Both the position numbers and the translations under genes were made by a program. The notes below the pieces were generated by a model. That model saw nothing but the letters and a program-made list of their open reading frames with translations. It did no database searches and was not told where the DNA came from. 64,000 nt of DNA. It comes from Bugula neritina (lineage: Eukaryota > Bryozoa > Gymnolaemata > Cheilostomatida > Bugulidae). This document shows, piece after piece, positions 28,979-43,900 of the stretch (position 1 is the stretch's first letter; each line of letters starts with the position of its first letter). The stretch is taken from contig OZ037772.1 in assembly GCA_964035545.1 (NCBI GenBank), positions 8,018,889 through 8,082,888 of the forward strand. The letters run 5' to 3'.

Positions 28979-31900
28979 TCAGTGTTTGGCTGCGTGTCTC
29001 CTGTTACAGTTGGGGTCGTTGTTGTTTACACTCTCTGTGTTCTGATTGGTTAGAAGAAATGCGTCCTCCGTCACATCCACCTGCTCATCGAGGCACTAAA
29101 ACAAAAATCAAAGCTTGGGTGTGGTGCTTAGTGGAATACATGACACTCTAAATATTAGAAAATTTCGCATCTATTTACTTATCTCTCATATTATTGGCCT
29201 GTATTTACCTCTCCTACTATTTGAAGCAGCCATGGTCTACGGGTTAGAGCGTTTGCCTAGTAAACACAAAGTCATGGGTTCGAACCCCGACAAAGGCCAT
29301 TGGTGATGTCAGAGAGAGCATCTAGCCATAATTACTCCTGTGCCCAATCTAAGTAAGTCCCGAGTCCAAATTAATTTCCATCAGGGGTTTCTCACAGGGA
29401 TGGCGACTATAAACTTGCATGAGTTTATCTCTCATAATATTAGCCTGAACTTGCACTACCTCTCATAATATTAGCATGTACTTACTCTACCTGACATACT
29501 ATTGGCTTTAACTTACCTCTTGGCTCGAGTTTGTTTGTCTGTCTGTTGGTCTGTCAAAAGAGTTGGCAGGAAACTTCTGTTCATACCGATCCTTGTGTCG
29601 TTTAGAAGCCGGCCTCAGCACGTATCTAGTAATAGTGTGATATTATTACCTGAGCATATAAAGAGCAATGTGCGTGTATGACGTATGTACCTATAGAAAA
29701 CTCTAACTGTTGTTGAATTGTAAATAGATTCTAAGTAATGTGTAGTAAACTTTTAACTTTTAGGTCAAGTGTGATAAACCCTTAACTTGTAGGTCAAGTG
29801 TGATAAACCCTTAACTTCTAGATACAGTGTGGTAAACCTTTAGATTCCAAGCTTTCAATCTTTAGGTGAAATGTGGTTAACCCTCAACTTTTAAGTCAAG
29901 TGTGATAAACCCTTAACTTTTAGGTCGAGTGTGATAAGGCCTTAACTTTTAGGTTGAGTGTGATAAGACCTTTAGCTGTGTATCTAACGGCACTTACATG
30001 ATGTCCCCCTTCTCCAGAGCGAGGTCATACCCAGGGTTTATTATCACGTAGGAAACTTGGCTATGTTTTTCATCACTACTACAGTCTATAAGACAATAAT
30101 TTTTCAAATCGTTTTACCAATGTGAGAAAATAACAGAAAGAACATAAAATATAGAAACATAGTGCATAAAACACAACCATGGAAAAGAACGTTCTATAAC
30201 AGAAAGGTTCAAACACCGAATCTTTCAAGAAAGAAAACTGGTTTCACAAAAATAAGGAATGTCAAGCATAGAGTAATATTACAACGATGTCTAAACTATT
30301 CCAACAAGATAAGGAACTATTGCTGTATAGTAGAGCTCACTGTAGTCGTTTGGAGGCATGTTTAGACTACGCATGCAGCCCTTTACAAGTTGGGAAATCT
30401 CTTCCTTTTCCCTATCGGAGTTACGGCTTACAGCGTCTTCGTTGTCCAGTTTGTCCACAGAAACACTCTACAATGTTACATCATAACGTAACATACTACT
30501 ATACAGTGTACTATACTATACAGTGTAATATACTACTATACAGTGTAATATACTACTACGCAGTGTAATATGCTACTATACAGTATAATATACTACTATA
30601 CAGTGTAATATACTATACAGTGTAATATACTACTATACATTGTAATATACTACTATACAGTGTAATATACTACTATACAGTGTAATATACTACTATACAG
30701 TGTAATATACTACTATACAGTGTAATATACTATGCAGTGTAATATACTACTATACAGTGTAATATACCACTATACAGTGTACTATACTATACAGTGTAAT
30801 ATACTACTATACAGTGTAATATACTACTATACAGTGTAATATACTACTATACAGTGTAATATACTACTATACAGTGTAATATACTACTATACAGTGTAAT
30901 ATACTACTATACAGTGTAATATACTACTATACAGTGTAGTATACTACTATACAGTGTAATATACTACTATACAGTGTAATATACTACTATACAGTGTAAT
31001 ATACTACTATACAGTGTACTATACTATACAGTGTAATATACTACTATACAGTGTAATATACTACTATACAATGTAATATACTACTATACAGTGTAATATA
31101 CTACTATACAGTGTAATATACTACTATACAGTGTAATATACTACTATACAGTGTAATATACTACTATACAGTGTAATATACTACTATACAGTGTAATATA
31201 CTACTATACAGTGTAATATACTACTATACAGTGTAATATACTACTATACAGTGTAATATACTACTATACAGTGTAATATACTACTATACAATGTAATATA
31301 CTACTATACAGTGTAATATACTACTATACAGTGTAATATACTACTATACAGTGTAATATACTACTATACAGTGTAATATACTACTATACAGTGTAATATA
31401 CTACTATACAGTGTAATATACTACTATACAGTGTAATATACTACTATACAGTGTAATATACTACTATACAGTGTAATATACTACTATACAGTGTAATATA
31501 ATACAATACAGTGTAATATACTACTATACAGTGTAATATACTATACAGTGTAATATACTACTATACAGTGTACTATACTATACAGTGTAATATACTACTA
31601 TACAGTGTAATATACTACTATACAGTGTAATATACTATACAGTGTAATATACTACTATACAGTGTAATATACTACTATACAGTGTAATATACTACTATAC
31701 AGTGTAATATACTACTATACAGTGTAATATACTATACAGTGTAATATACTATACAGTATAATATACTACTATACAGTGTAATATACTACTACGCAGTGTA
31801 ATATACTACTATACAGTGTAATATACTACTATACAATGTAATATACTATACAGAGTAATATATTACTATACAGTGTAATATACTACTATACAGTGTAATA

Positions 31901-34900
31901 TACTACTATACAGTGTAATATACTATACAGTGTAATATACTATACAGTATAATATACTACTATACAGTGTAATATACTACTACGCAGTGTAATATACTAC
32001 TATACAGTGTAATATACTACTATACAATGTAATATACTATACAGAGTAATATATTACTATACAGTGTAATATACTACTATACAGTGTAATATACTACTAT
32101 ACAGTGTAATATACTACTATACAGTGTAATATACTACTATACAGTGTAATATACTACTATACAGTGTAATATACTATACAGTGTAATATACTATACAGTA
32201 TAATATACTACTATACAGTGTAATATACTACTACGCAGTGTAATATACTACTATACAGTGTAATATACTACTATACAATGTAATATACTATACAGAGTAA
32301 TATATTACTATACAGTGTAATATACTACTATACAGTGTAATATACTACTATACAGTGTAATATACTACTATACAGTGTAATATACTACTATACAGTGTAA
32401 TATACTACTATACAGTGTAATATACTATACAGAGTAATATATTACTATACAGTGTAATATACTATACAGTGTAATATACTATACAGTGTAATATACTACT
32501 ATACAGTGTAATATACTACTATACAGTGTAATATACTACTATACAGTGTAATATACTACTATACAGTGTAATATACTACTACGCAGTGTAATATACTACT
32601 ATACAGTGTAATATACTACTATACAATGTAATATACTACTATACAGTGTAATATATTACTATACAGTGTAATATACTACTATACAGTGTAATATACTAGT
32701 ATACAGTGTAATATACTACTATACAGTGTAATATACTACTATACAGTGTAATATACTACTATACAGTGTAATATACTACTATACAGTGTAATATACTATA
32801 CAGAGTAATATATTACTATACAGTGTAATATACTATACAGTGTAATATACTATACAGTGTAATATACTACTATACAGTGTAGTATACTACTATACAGTGT
32901 AATATACTACTATACAGTGTAATATACTACTATACAGTGTAATATACTACTATACAGTGTAATATACTACTACGCAGTGTAATATACTACTATACAGTGT
33001 AATATACTACTATACAATGTAATATACTACTATACAGTGTAATATATTACTATACAGTGTAATATACTACTATACAATGTAATATACTACTATACAGTGT
33101 AATATACTACTATACAGTGTAATATACTAGTATACAGTGTAATATACTACTATACAGTGTAATATACTACTATACAGTGTAATATACTACTATACAGTGT
33201 AATATACTACTATACAGTGTAATATACTATACAGAGTAATATATTACTATACAGTGTAATATACTACTACGCAGTGTAATATACTACTATATTGTGATAA
33301 CTATGGAAGCTGTCTCACCGTGCTGAAAGTGCCGGGCTGCCTGGTTCTGTAAATACCGATGGGAATGGCTCCGTTGTTAGAGCAGAGTTTCTGATAGACT
33401 CTGCCGTATGTATTCAACCACTGCTCATCCTCTCCTATCTTAATCTGAATGTGATAGTAATATAATATAATAATATAATAACACTTAATACAGTATACTG
33501 TTATATCATTATGTAATAATATAATACAAAAATATAATGATACAATAATACAGCAACGTAATATGCTAACAAATTACACTATTATGGTACAATACATTAA
33601 TATACCGTAATATAATACAATAACAGTAATGATAATATATAATATCATATACCAATATAATGCAGTATACTATCATATAGTAACATAATACAATAATTAT
33701 GTTAATCAAATATAATGATGCAATATACATAATATATATAAGTATAATTATTATAGATTAAAACATAATTATTATAAAAAACACGTTAGATTATTACAGA
33801 GAACATTATAAAATATAACAGAATAATTAATATAATATAATAGCAGAATACAAATAAAATGTATTAGAATAAAATATTAGGATAACAGAGACAAATATTA
33901 TAAAATGATTTGCATTTCCATAGCATCTGTACGAGTGAATTGGTGGATGGAGTTCGCATGAACATATGGTTGTACTTTCAACTATGTAACTCTTCCCAAA
34001 CATCAGATGAAAAATCCATTCACATGATGCGAAGCAATGGAAACTCAGTGATTAAGACTCACTATATTTGGGTTAATTGTAATTTGCAATTGTAAATGGT
34101 TGTAATTAACTACAATTTTTCAAGAAATTGAATGCAAATTGTAATTAGTGTATAAAAATGTAATTTTAATTGTAATTAATTACATTAATAAGTAATTGAG
34201 TCCAACCCTGTCACTCACACATGTCAAGAAGCCGGAGTCCTTGCCCTGGTCGATTCCACACATAAGTCTTACGATGGTAGACAGGTAGTCCTTCACAAAC
34301 GCCTGGTAGAGCAGCGTGTCCAGCATGGAGGCACTAAACACGTCTCCCGCTGAGAACGGCAGACGGAACATGTATGACATGTGGGACCCTTTCCTTTTCA
34401 CCTCCTAAACAAAAGATTTCATATCAAAACTTGTACGATATACATACAAACTTGTACTACAATCATTTTTGTATATTTATTAAGTAAAAAGTAGAGAGCA
34501 GATATGGTGTAGTAGCTACAGTGCTAGCCTAGTAACCACAGGGTCAGCGATTTGAGTGGAAACACCAGCAGTAATATTAGAAAGTCATAATTGCTCCTGT
34601 GTCACATATGAATAAACCCCTTCTATCAGGAGTTCTGACGACTATAAAATCATTGAAGAAGTCAAGGAATGATACAAATTATACATTAGTAAATGGCATA
34701 TACTCAGTTCCTTACTTTCTCTAGTTTAGAAAGTGCCAAGGCGTAATCGTCATCCGCCCGGAAGTGCATGAACCTCATGTTGGACGACTGAGATAACTCT
34801 GTGATGATTTTAGCACCAGGAAACAACCTGCAAGGTATTGTGGGTAAAAGGGAAGTCGCATGGCAATATACAAACATCACAAAACACGGCATCCACAGTT

Positions 34901-37900
34901 TATTAGCGTGAGTAATATGTTCAGATGCAACACCGAGTCTTTCACAACTGCTACTCGATTGATTGAAAACAAATTGAATACCGCAACAATAGTAGACTTA
35001 CTTGAAGAGAGGCTGTACAGCAACAATAGTAGACTTACTTGAAGAGAGTCTGTACTGCAACAATAGTGTTGCAATCAGACAAATAATCATCTTCAATCGA
35101 GTTGGACGTTTCTTTATTTACAACTACCATGTTGTCTGCATAGTTTATTCCAGCTTTCAGCCAATCATCCAGTCTGTAACAAAACAAGAAAGTAAATCGA
35201 CCAATCATCTAGTCGCTAACAGAACAAACTCGACCAATCACGCAGGTAAAACCTTAGTACACAGTCTATACTGATGAGCAGGTAAAATATAAGCCAACCT
35301 ATCTATTGAGCCGGTTATCCAGTAGACCATCGGAAAGTGCCGGATTGTTTCCTTGAAATGCCTCTCAGGCCTACAACAGAAGTCACATTTAAGGGACGCG
35401 CACCACACCCCCAAACTGATCATAGAACTACATCAAATATCAAAAAAATGTTTGAAGTGTTTAAATATGAAGATAAAAAAAATATTTTAGCAACAAAAAC
35501 TATAATCTATAAATGCTGCTTTAAAAACGTCAAGTTTGTACTGTTTGGAGAGTTGTCTACACCATTCTCCAAGGGGGACAACTTGACATAAATAACAAGT
35601 TCAAAACAAAATCATGTTCCAGAAACACTTACTCATGTTCTAAAAATAGCACGATTGGGCGAAGATCAGCTTGCTTCAGACATTGACTTCTAAGAGGAAG
35701 TATAAAGTTGTAGAGGCCATTGCTGGTGTTGGCTGAGGCTATGATTATAGCCCGGTTTCTCCAGTTGTACTCTCTGGGGTGCTGCAAGTAGAGATAAACA
35801 TTTTTATAACTTTACAGCCAATGAGCAATGACGACACAACTTCAACAGCCAATCGTATTTCAAGTAACAACTTACTCTGTGTTCGCAATGCTGACACACT
35901 TTAGTCAGCTGCAGGCAGCATATGGGCCGAGGGTTTCTCATCAGATGACAAAGGTGAAGGCCTTTACCGATATACGGGGCTACTGGAGGGACGTCCACCT
36001 TAATATCAGAGCTGTAATACGCACGCAGTAATATAGTATTACACAGGCAGTAATATAGTATTACACAAGCAGTAATATAGTAATACACAGGCAGTAATAC
36101 AAACAGTATTACTAACAGTAGTATAGCAATAAATTCATACAGTGACATAATGTATCATTAATACAGTTATATGAACATTAGCATAGTATTTAATACACGC
36201 AGTAATGCCGTCCCAACTTTATAACACTCTGATTCACAAATATATAATAATACGGTATTACAAACAGCAGTATAGTATGTAATATGTATATCAATACGAA
36301 CATTAGCATAGTAATTAATACTAGCAGTAATATAGTAACGACTTCGGATTCACATGAAATCTCGTGAATTCTCACCCGGAACTGTGGGAGTGCCACAGAG
36401 GGTCAACAACATCGTCGGTGGGAGAAGGTGACTCCATAACGAGGCTGTGCAGTGTGTGCTGGCTGTGATACGGTCTTGAGAGGTCAATCGGGGTGAGTTC
36501 TATGTGCACCTCATCCCCCACCTTCTCGGCTACGGGGGCTATGGAGGGCTTCCTTCGAGGCAGAACTCTGTCTGGATTTGGGCTAAAGAAGAAAAAAATT
36601 TAATCATAGCTCGTATCTCCTTATAGAAGAATTAGGAGAGACACACCTCACCCCCCCCCCACCCTCTTTTTGTATGTTATACACAATACAGCATAGTCTA
36701 CAGTGTAGCATAGAATATGCAGGTAATGTATTTTATCACAATCACTATAAATCTATGTCAGTGGTTGAAATAGCACAAACATTGGAATTTTGCAATGATC
36801 AAGTTTAATAATTTTTTCAAATAAGCACTTTAATAATTTTGTTGAAGGTGCAGTGGCCTTAATTCCAGAGCGAACAATTGCTCATACTTATAAAAAAATA
36901 TGTGAAAACTTTTGGGACAAAATTAATTTTAGACTTTGGGCAAAACTACTTATATTAAAATAAAGGGGATGATTACAAATGATTTCACAAGCTAGAGAAG
37001 TGGCACATGTAGAAGTGTTGACAAATGTAGACATGTTGACACCTATAGAAGTTATAACATATATGTAGAAATGTTGACATGTGTAGAAGTCGTTGACATA
37101 TGTAGAAGTGTTGACACATGTATAAGGGTGGACACATGTAGAAATGTTGACATGTGTAGAAGTGTTGACATGTGTAGAAGTGTTGACATGTGTAGAAGTG
37201 TCGACATGTGTAGAAGTGTTGACACGTGTAGAGAAAGGGATTCTTACCTCAGGAAGTGGTTGTTGATTTCTACACCAGTAGAAGCTGAAGCAGAGACGGT
37301 GGGCAACTGAGCCTGAACACCTTCAGTATTCACCTTGGCTATGTTAAGAGCCGCTGATCCTGTAGAACAGAGCGGCAGCGTGTCACATAGCAACAGAGTG
37401 TCACATAGCGACAGAGTGTCACATAGCAACAGCGTATCACATAGCGACAGAGTGTCACATAACAACAGCGTGTCACATAGCAACAGTGTGTCACATAGCA
37501 ACAGAGTGTCACATAATGACAACGTGTCACATAGCAACAAAGTGTCACAGCGCTATACTCCACAGCTGTAGTTATCAGACACTATAAGATGAGTCAAGAC
37601 CAAAATATAATCAAAAGCTGATTGGCTAATTTATTTTACCCCGACAGAAAAACTGAGAACTTGAATTATTCTATAAGCAGCTCCGAGTTGAGGGTGACTG
37701 AGTGCAGTAGTTTGAGGTTCTCAAGTTTATAGCTGGGGTTTACTGAAACCTCCAAACTCGAAAACCCCAAACTACTGCCCAACCCCCAACCCAGAGCTGG
37801 TTATAGAACTAATCTAAAAACTTATAGCATATTGTAGTGTTAGTTCTCTGATGCTCTACTACTCTTACCACAATTCACGGCTCTGGTTTGACCTTGAGAC

Positions 37901-40900
37901 ATCACTCAAATGTCAAAAATTCAAGTCAAGGTATGTGATGCAATCAAAAATCATGCACGGGGCATTTAGCATCTGTTAGTAAATTGTGTGAAGCAGTAAT
38001 CTCTGCATTAGTAATTAATGGAATTATTAAGTATGTACTTGAATCAGCATGTACTTGAACCATCAATTAAGACTTGAATCATTAAGTAGGACTTGAACCA
38101 ACGAGTATGTACTTGAATCACCAAGTACGACTTAAGTCAGAGAGTGCGTGAAATATAGTGTTTGCCATCATTAAGATTGTGTAACTAGTCAGTGCTAAAT
38201 GTTACTAAATTAAAAAAAGCAAATTTTCATCTTTGGGAGTGAATCATTTAGCAAATATTTCTCTAAAAGCAAAACCTGGTTGAATAATCTAAGTTTTGAA
38301 AAAATAATTTTATAGAAAAACAATATAAATATAACTACTGGCTAAAAGAAATGAACAATAAACTAGTAGAAGCTGCTAGGACTAAGGAAAGAAGAATGAG
38401 TCAGTTATAGTAAGTCAGTCATAGTGAGTCAGTCATAGTGAGTGAGTCATAGTGAGTCGACTTAAACTGAAGTCTATTGAGTCCTGTGCTTCATACCTGT
38501 ATACGGGCCATGCAGATCAGGTGCTATATCATATCATAACAAATAAATATAATAAATAAATATTATAATAAATAAATAAATCAAGTAAATATAATAAATG
38601 AAATTTGGTCGAATATCCACTGGAAAACTAAAAATTTGAATTTAGCAAACGAAATTCTCATTCTCAATAGAATTACAAGCCCGCTCCAAACTAAATGCCT
38701 GAACTTCTCAGCAAAACTTAGGCTATTATGCTACTTCTGTTGTCAATAGCTGTATAACTAAAGCGTGACATGCCCAATCTATGATATAGCCTAACATGGG
38801 AGCATTGCTATTGTGAATATACATTGATTGTGCGCAGTTTAATTAAATGGAAAGCAAATGTTGAAATAAATCAGCCTCAGTTCCAGGAGAACCGCACATT
38901 ATCTGTTCTCAGTCTATTTAGCACGGCTGTGTAGAAATAAAAAAAGCTGAATCTCTCAAACAGTTAAATCAGATAGTTAAGAAAGTTGAAAACTAAATTA
39001 AATCAACTTTATTTAGAATTTGTAAAAATATTTTCAAACAGTTTTAATTTTCTTTATAGTTTTCTCATTATGCTACTTATACAATTTGGTAATTAAGCAA
39101 GTATTATGTTGTTACAAGTGTTATATTATTTTATGCTAGGTTAGGTTAATCACTTCTAGCAGTAAATCATTCGGTTAAGCTAACGAGTGCAGCAAACCAA
39201 TCAAACGCAAGACGTTGTGTTTAACAGAAAGTCATGATGAAACATACTAAGAAGAGATGGTGGGCAGAGAAAAAAATTATCTCGCTTTTTAAATTATTTT
39301 TGGATACCACACGCCTTAGCCCAATATTTAGAAATAATTTATTTCATTAGGAAGATTGGCTTATTCATTAAAAATTTCTGTCCGATAAAGAAATAATCCA
39401 ACATGGCCACCGTTTGCTGTCCACAATCTCTCCTCAATTTGATGCACTCTGGGATGCATTCAACTAACTAACAAAATAAGTTAAAGTACCTGCAACTCCT
39501 GAGGCCACCATACCTTGAAATTACAACAAATAAAAGATACACTCACATATAACTCCTAACTAGCAACTGGCAACCAGCAACTAGCAACTAACTAGTTGCC
39601 AGTTGCTGGTTGCCAGTTGCTAACTATCACTAGCTAGCAAGTAATTACTGCTAATAATCAATAGTTGGCAAAAAGAGACAAATATCCAACATTTACTACT
39701 GACTAATAATTACTAGTCACTAGTCACTAGTCATAAATAATAGCTATTTACTACTAGTAAATAGAAGTAGTAACTGCTACCCTGTAAGTAATGGTCAGAA
39801 TGATAGATTGATTGTGTAAAAACAACGCCAATAAAACATGCAGAATTGTTTGAAGAGATTAACAAATATTGGTTGTGGGATTGTAATAGAGTCAGATACA
39901 AAGTAGAAGAGTATAAATTATATTATTAAGGTGAAAGATATACGGGTATTACACTCACCAACGCCTGCGACCATCGAAGCTATTCCTTCGTCAGCATTAG
40001 CTTCCTGTCATGACACAACGCTATGATTAGCACTTCACAGAAAATATACTAGTGTAATGTAGAGGTACATATAACATATACCATTGTTACTCACGCAATA
40101 ATACAGTATTCGTTACTATTTTACACAGATGTGACATTATATAACTATATCATAATAATCTAAAAGTATATATACAGCAGCATGTTATATAGAATATAGT
40201 CCAAATAAACAACCTTTTGACTCAGACTAGAGTGTTCCTCCTTTGTGATTGAGAGGTAGAAAAGCGTGTCGCCCTCCTGTAGGTTATAGTGTGGCCCAGG
40301 ATTCAAGAGTAACTTTGAATTCTCGTCGTTAGAATTCACTCCTATCAGACACACTCCGTACCTGAAAATACAGTGTAACACAACAATAATGTATCTCAAT
40401 AGCATTGTTTATCCAATAGTAGAGATGAGTCGGCTAAAAATAGAGAGAAGACAACTAATGAAAGAGATCAGTTGAGAATATAAAGTAGTTGATTAAGAAT
40501 AGAAAAAAGTTAGCTAAGGATAGAGAGAAGAAAGCTGAAAATCAGTTTAGAGTTAAGAGAACACAGCTAAGAATAAAAAAAAAATCGGTTGATATTAAAG
40601 AGAAGACAACTAAGCAGAAACAAAATTTGTTAATAGTAAAGAGAAAACAACTAATAAAGAAAAGTGAGTAGAGAGAAGACAACTAACATGCCTTCTATGA
40701 GCATTGAATGATGCATAGCTGAAGCTCTTTCCACAATAATCTTTAAAGAATATACTTTTGTACAGTTTAATCTCGTAGATTTCATTGCCGCTGCATTTAC
40801 CATACAGTTTTTGCCAGTCCTCCTTCCCACAATTCCCTTCACTACAACATGAACATTCTACCTTCAGTACAAAAGAGTGGACAGAGTAATATAGACTAAA

Positions 40901-43900
40901 CATTTATATGTCTCTACAAATTTCTCTGATATTGAAGAGTACGTTGGGACTAGAATATATACTTTATGTCACTATAGTTATTACCTCCAGTATAAAAGAG
41001 TACTTACTCTCCCCGGGAAGTGTGAAGAAGGAGGGTGATGAGAGCAGACGTTCCGGGGCAGAGACAGTTGTAAGCTAGTAGAGCGTACTTAAACTCGTCT
41101 TCACACACTACATGTTCTACAGCAGATACATGTCATACTGTAGTTGTAGTGTATAACACAAATAATACACACACGTGCACACACACGCACGCACGCACAC
41201 ACACACATGTATATCTACTACACACATGCATGTTATTAGCCGTATATAAAACAGCATAAAGTACCAAACACATAGAGATTAAACCAAATTGTAGTAACAA
41301 GCATCACATGTTAAAACAAAGAAAGTTAAACCTGAATAAACCATATCAACATTAATAAACTACGGCTAATAAAGCCAACTTCAGGTTCTATTGGAGTCAA
41401 GTAAAGTAGACCAAACAATTGCCATATAAATCTTGACAATACTGCTAAATAGTGTAATTGTCAGATGTAAATAATTATTTATCTTTCTATTAAATACTAT
41501 TACATTAGTTCATTTAGATTATTTACAAATACCAGGTATATTTCATCATCTTTACTCTAATTCGTGAATATTGTATGTAACCCTAATTGCAATTTACTGC
41601 ATAATTTCAAATATTTTGTTATATTGAACAAAATCAGCAATTATTGTTAACTGCTAGTTGTTAGTCTAACAGAAACCGTCAAGTGTTAAGCTACTCACTT
41701 GCAAACTTGACGTGGAACTTGTGTTCAGGGCGGAAAAGCTGGACATACTGGTCTACGCCCGGAGAATGGTCGCGGATAGCCCAGGATCTTAGTATAGTAT
41801 GCTCGTCCTACAAACAGCCCAACCCACATCAATCAGCTCTATGGAGCTAAGTCTATCAATATACAGTATAACTTACTAAACAGGGTGAATTCGGGGTAAA
41901 TAGGTGCAAGAATGAATAATTCAATAAATAATTTAATTATTCATGATTATGGTTCGTTTGTTCCTGAATTTGCACAGATTTCAGTAAAAATCAATTGCAA
42001 CGGTCAAAAAAACAGTTTGTGGTATATGAACAAACACGTATAATATGCATATAGGACTGAACATGAACATATATGTAGATTATATTATTATATTACAGTC
42101 TCAGTGCATGAACATACAGTATAACATGTAATACTGTGTATGCTTATATTACTGTCATACAATATTACCGCTACTGTACGATCAGATTGAGTCCGGGAAG
42201 CTAGGATGAAGCATCCTTCTGCTTCCTGCATTCTGCATCTCTGAAGGTCAAAGTCCTTTAGGGCGGAGCCTAAAATATCCAAACAGGAAGTAAACATTCT
42301 GTGAAAACTTACTGGCTTGTAGCGATTATTACGAAATAATATTCACACACGGTACCTTTTATGTAGATAACCCTTTGGGCCCAAATTGGAATCTGCAGGA
42401 TGATTTTGAGAGACTCTTCCATTTCCGAAGGAGACAAGAGAACGACATAATAGCCCTAGAAATAAGAATCCCGGTGACAATTATGGTGCAAAGATCATTG
42501 ATTGATTGATTGATTGATTGACTGATGTATTTATTTATTTATTTATTAAACATGAAAACATGTTACGAAATTCAGTGTCAACACTGGCTATAATAAGTAG
42601 AAATGAACAAAATTGGCAAAAGAAGTCAGAACTCTGTTGGGTTATTTAAAATAAGAGATCATTTAAAGTATTTACAAGATGTCATAAAAACTATCTCTTC
42701 CCCATGCTCCGCTATATTTAGAGGTAGGTGCAGTAATGGAGAAAATGAGAAAAACCTATGTTCTAGATTAGAAATTTAGCATAAGAAGTTACGTTCTGGA
42801 GAGAATTTCAACCCATGCCCCAAACCAAAACTTAACAATAAATTTAAAGAATTTAGGCAATCTCAAAATCTCCACTACTGCTCCTATATATATATTTAAT
42901 GGTTCGATATCTTCTAGAGAGGCATTGACTCAAAATCCCATTAATAAAATTGTATCCTATACATTTGATCTCTACTCTATGGATACTCACCTGAAGTTTA
43001 GGATGAGCGTAGAACTCATTGAGGAAGTCCATGACGGTGTCAGTGAGCAGATGCGTGGCGCAGACCACTACATGCTTCTCCGTCTGCGCTCGATGTCTAG
43101 AGTAACTGCCACCTTTCTTCTTCCTCTCCACCCAAGTGTACATGCACTTCTCTAACTAGGGAATGGGAAGATAACTCTCGTTTACATTCATGTCTAGTAG
43201 TCTAGTATTTCATGTAATGTTACGTTCTTGGAGTAACAAAAGTTGAACCACATTCATAGTAACAGCTACACTGTCTGCATGGTAACAGCTGTGTTGTTTC
43301 CATAGCTACAGCTGACTTGTCACCATAGTGACAGTTGCATTGTTTCTACAGCAACAGCTGTATTGTTTCCATGGTAACAGCTGTGTTGTCGCCATAGTAA
43401 CCATTAAATTGTCATTATGGTTACAGCTGCACTGCTTCCATGGACACACCTACACTGTTTCTATATTAACAACCACACTGTTTCCATGGTAACAGCTGCA
43501 CTGTCTCCATGGTAACAGCTTACCTGCATAGGGAGCACGGTGAGAGACACGCATATCATGAGCATCATGAAGAGTCTGCTGGGCCAGATGTCAGGGGAAA
43601 TGTCACCGTAGCCAACCGTGGAGAAGGTGACTATGACCAGCCACAGCGAATCAAACGGAGTCAGGTGTGCAGCACTTCCTCTCTGTAGGTGCTGTATGCC
43701 ACAAGCACTGTAATATAGCAGCAGCTGGATCAGTGTAACTACAGTACTACATTAACTACAACAGTACTACATTAACTACAACAGTGCTACATTAACTACA
43801 ACAGTACTACATTAACTACAACAGTATTATATTAACTACAACAGTGCTACATTAACTACAACAATAACTACATTAACTACAACAGTACTACATTAACTAC

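Noticed and set aside
30485-33290. CRISPR-like regular repeat array
   Set aside because: Units are directly adjacent with no unique spacers, and the array lies in an intron of an animal gene; it is a minisatellite.
37071-37571. Repetitive frames (CRSVD..., CDTLLL..., SHSNRV...)
   Set aside because: All come from the 18-bp intronic arrays on either side of channel exon 19.
40489-40671. Lys-rich 60-residue plus-strand frame
   Set aside because: Degenerate A-rich repeat inside channel intron 14, antisense to the gene.
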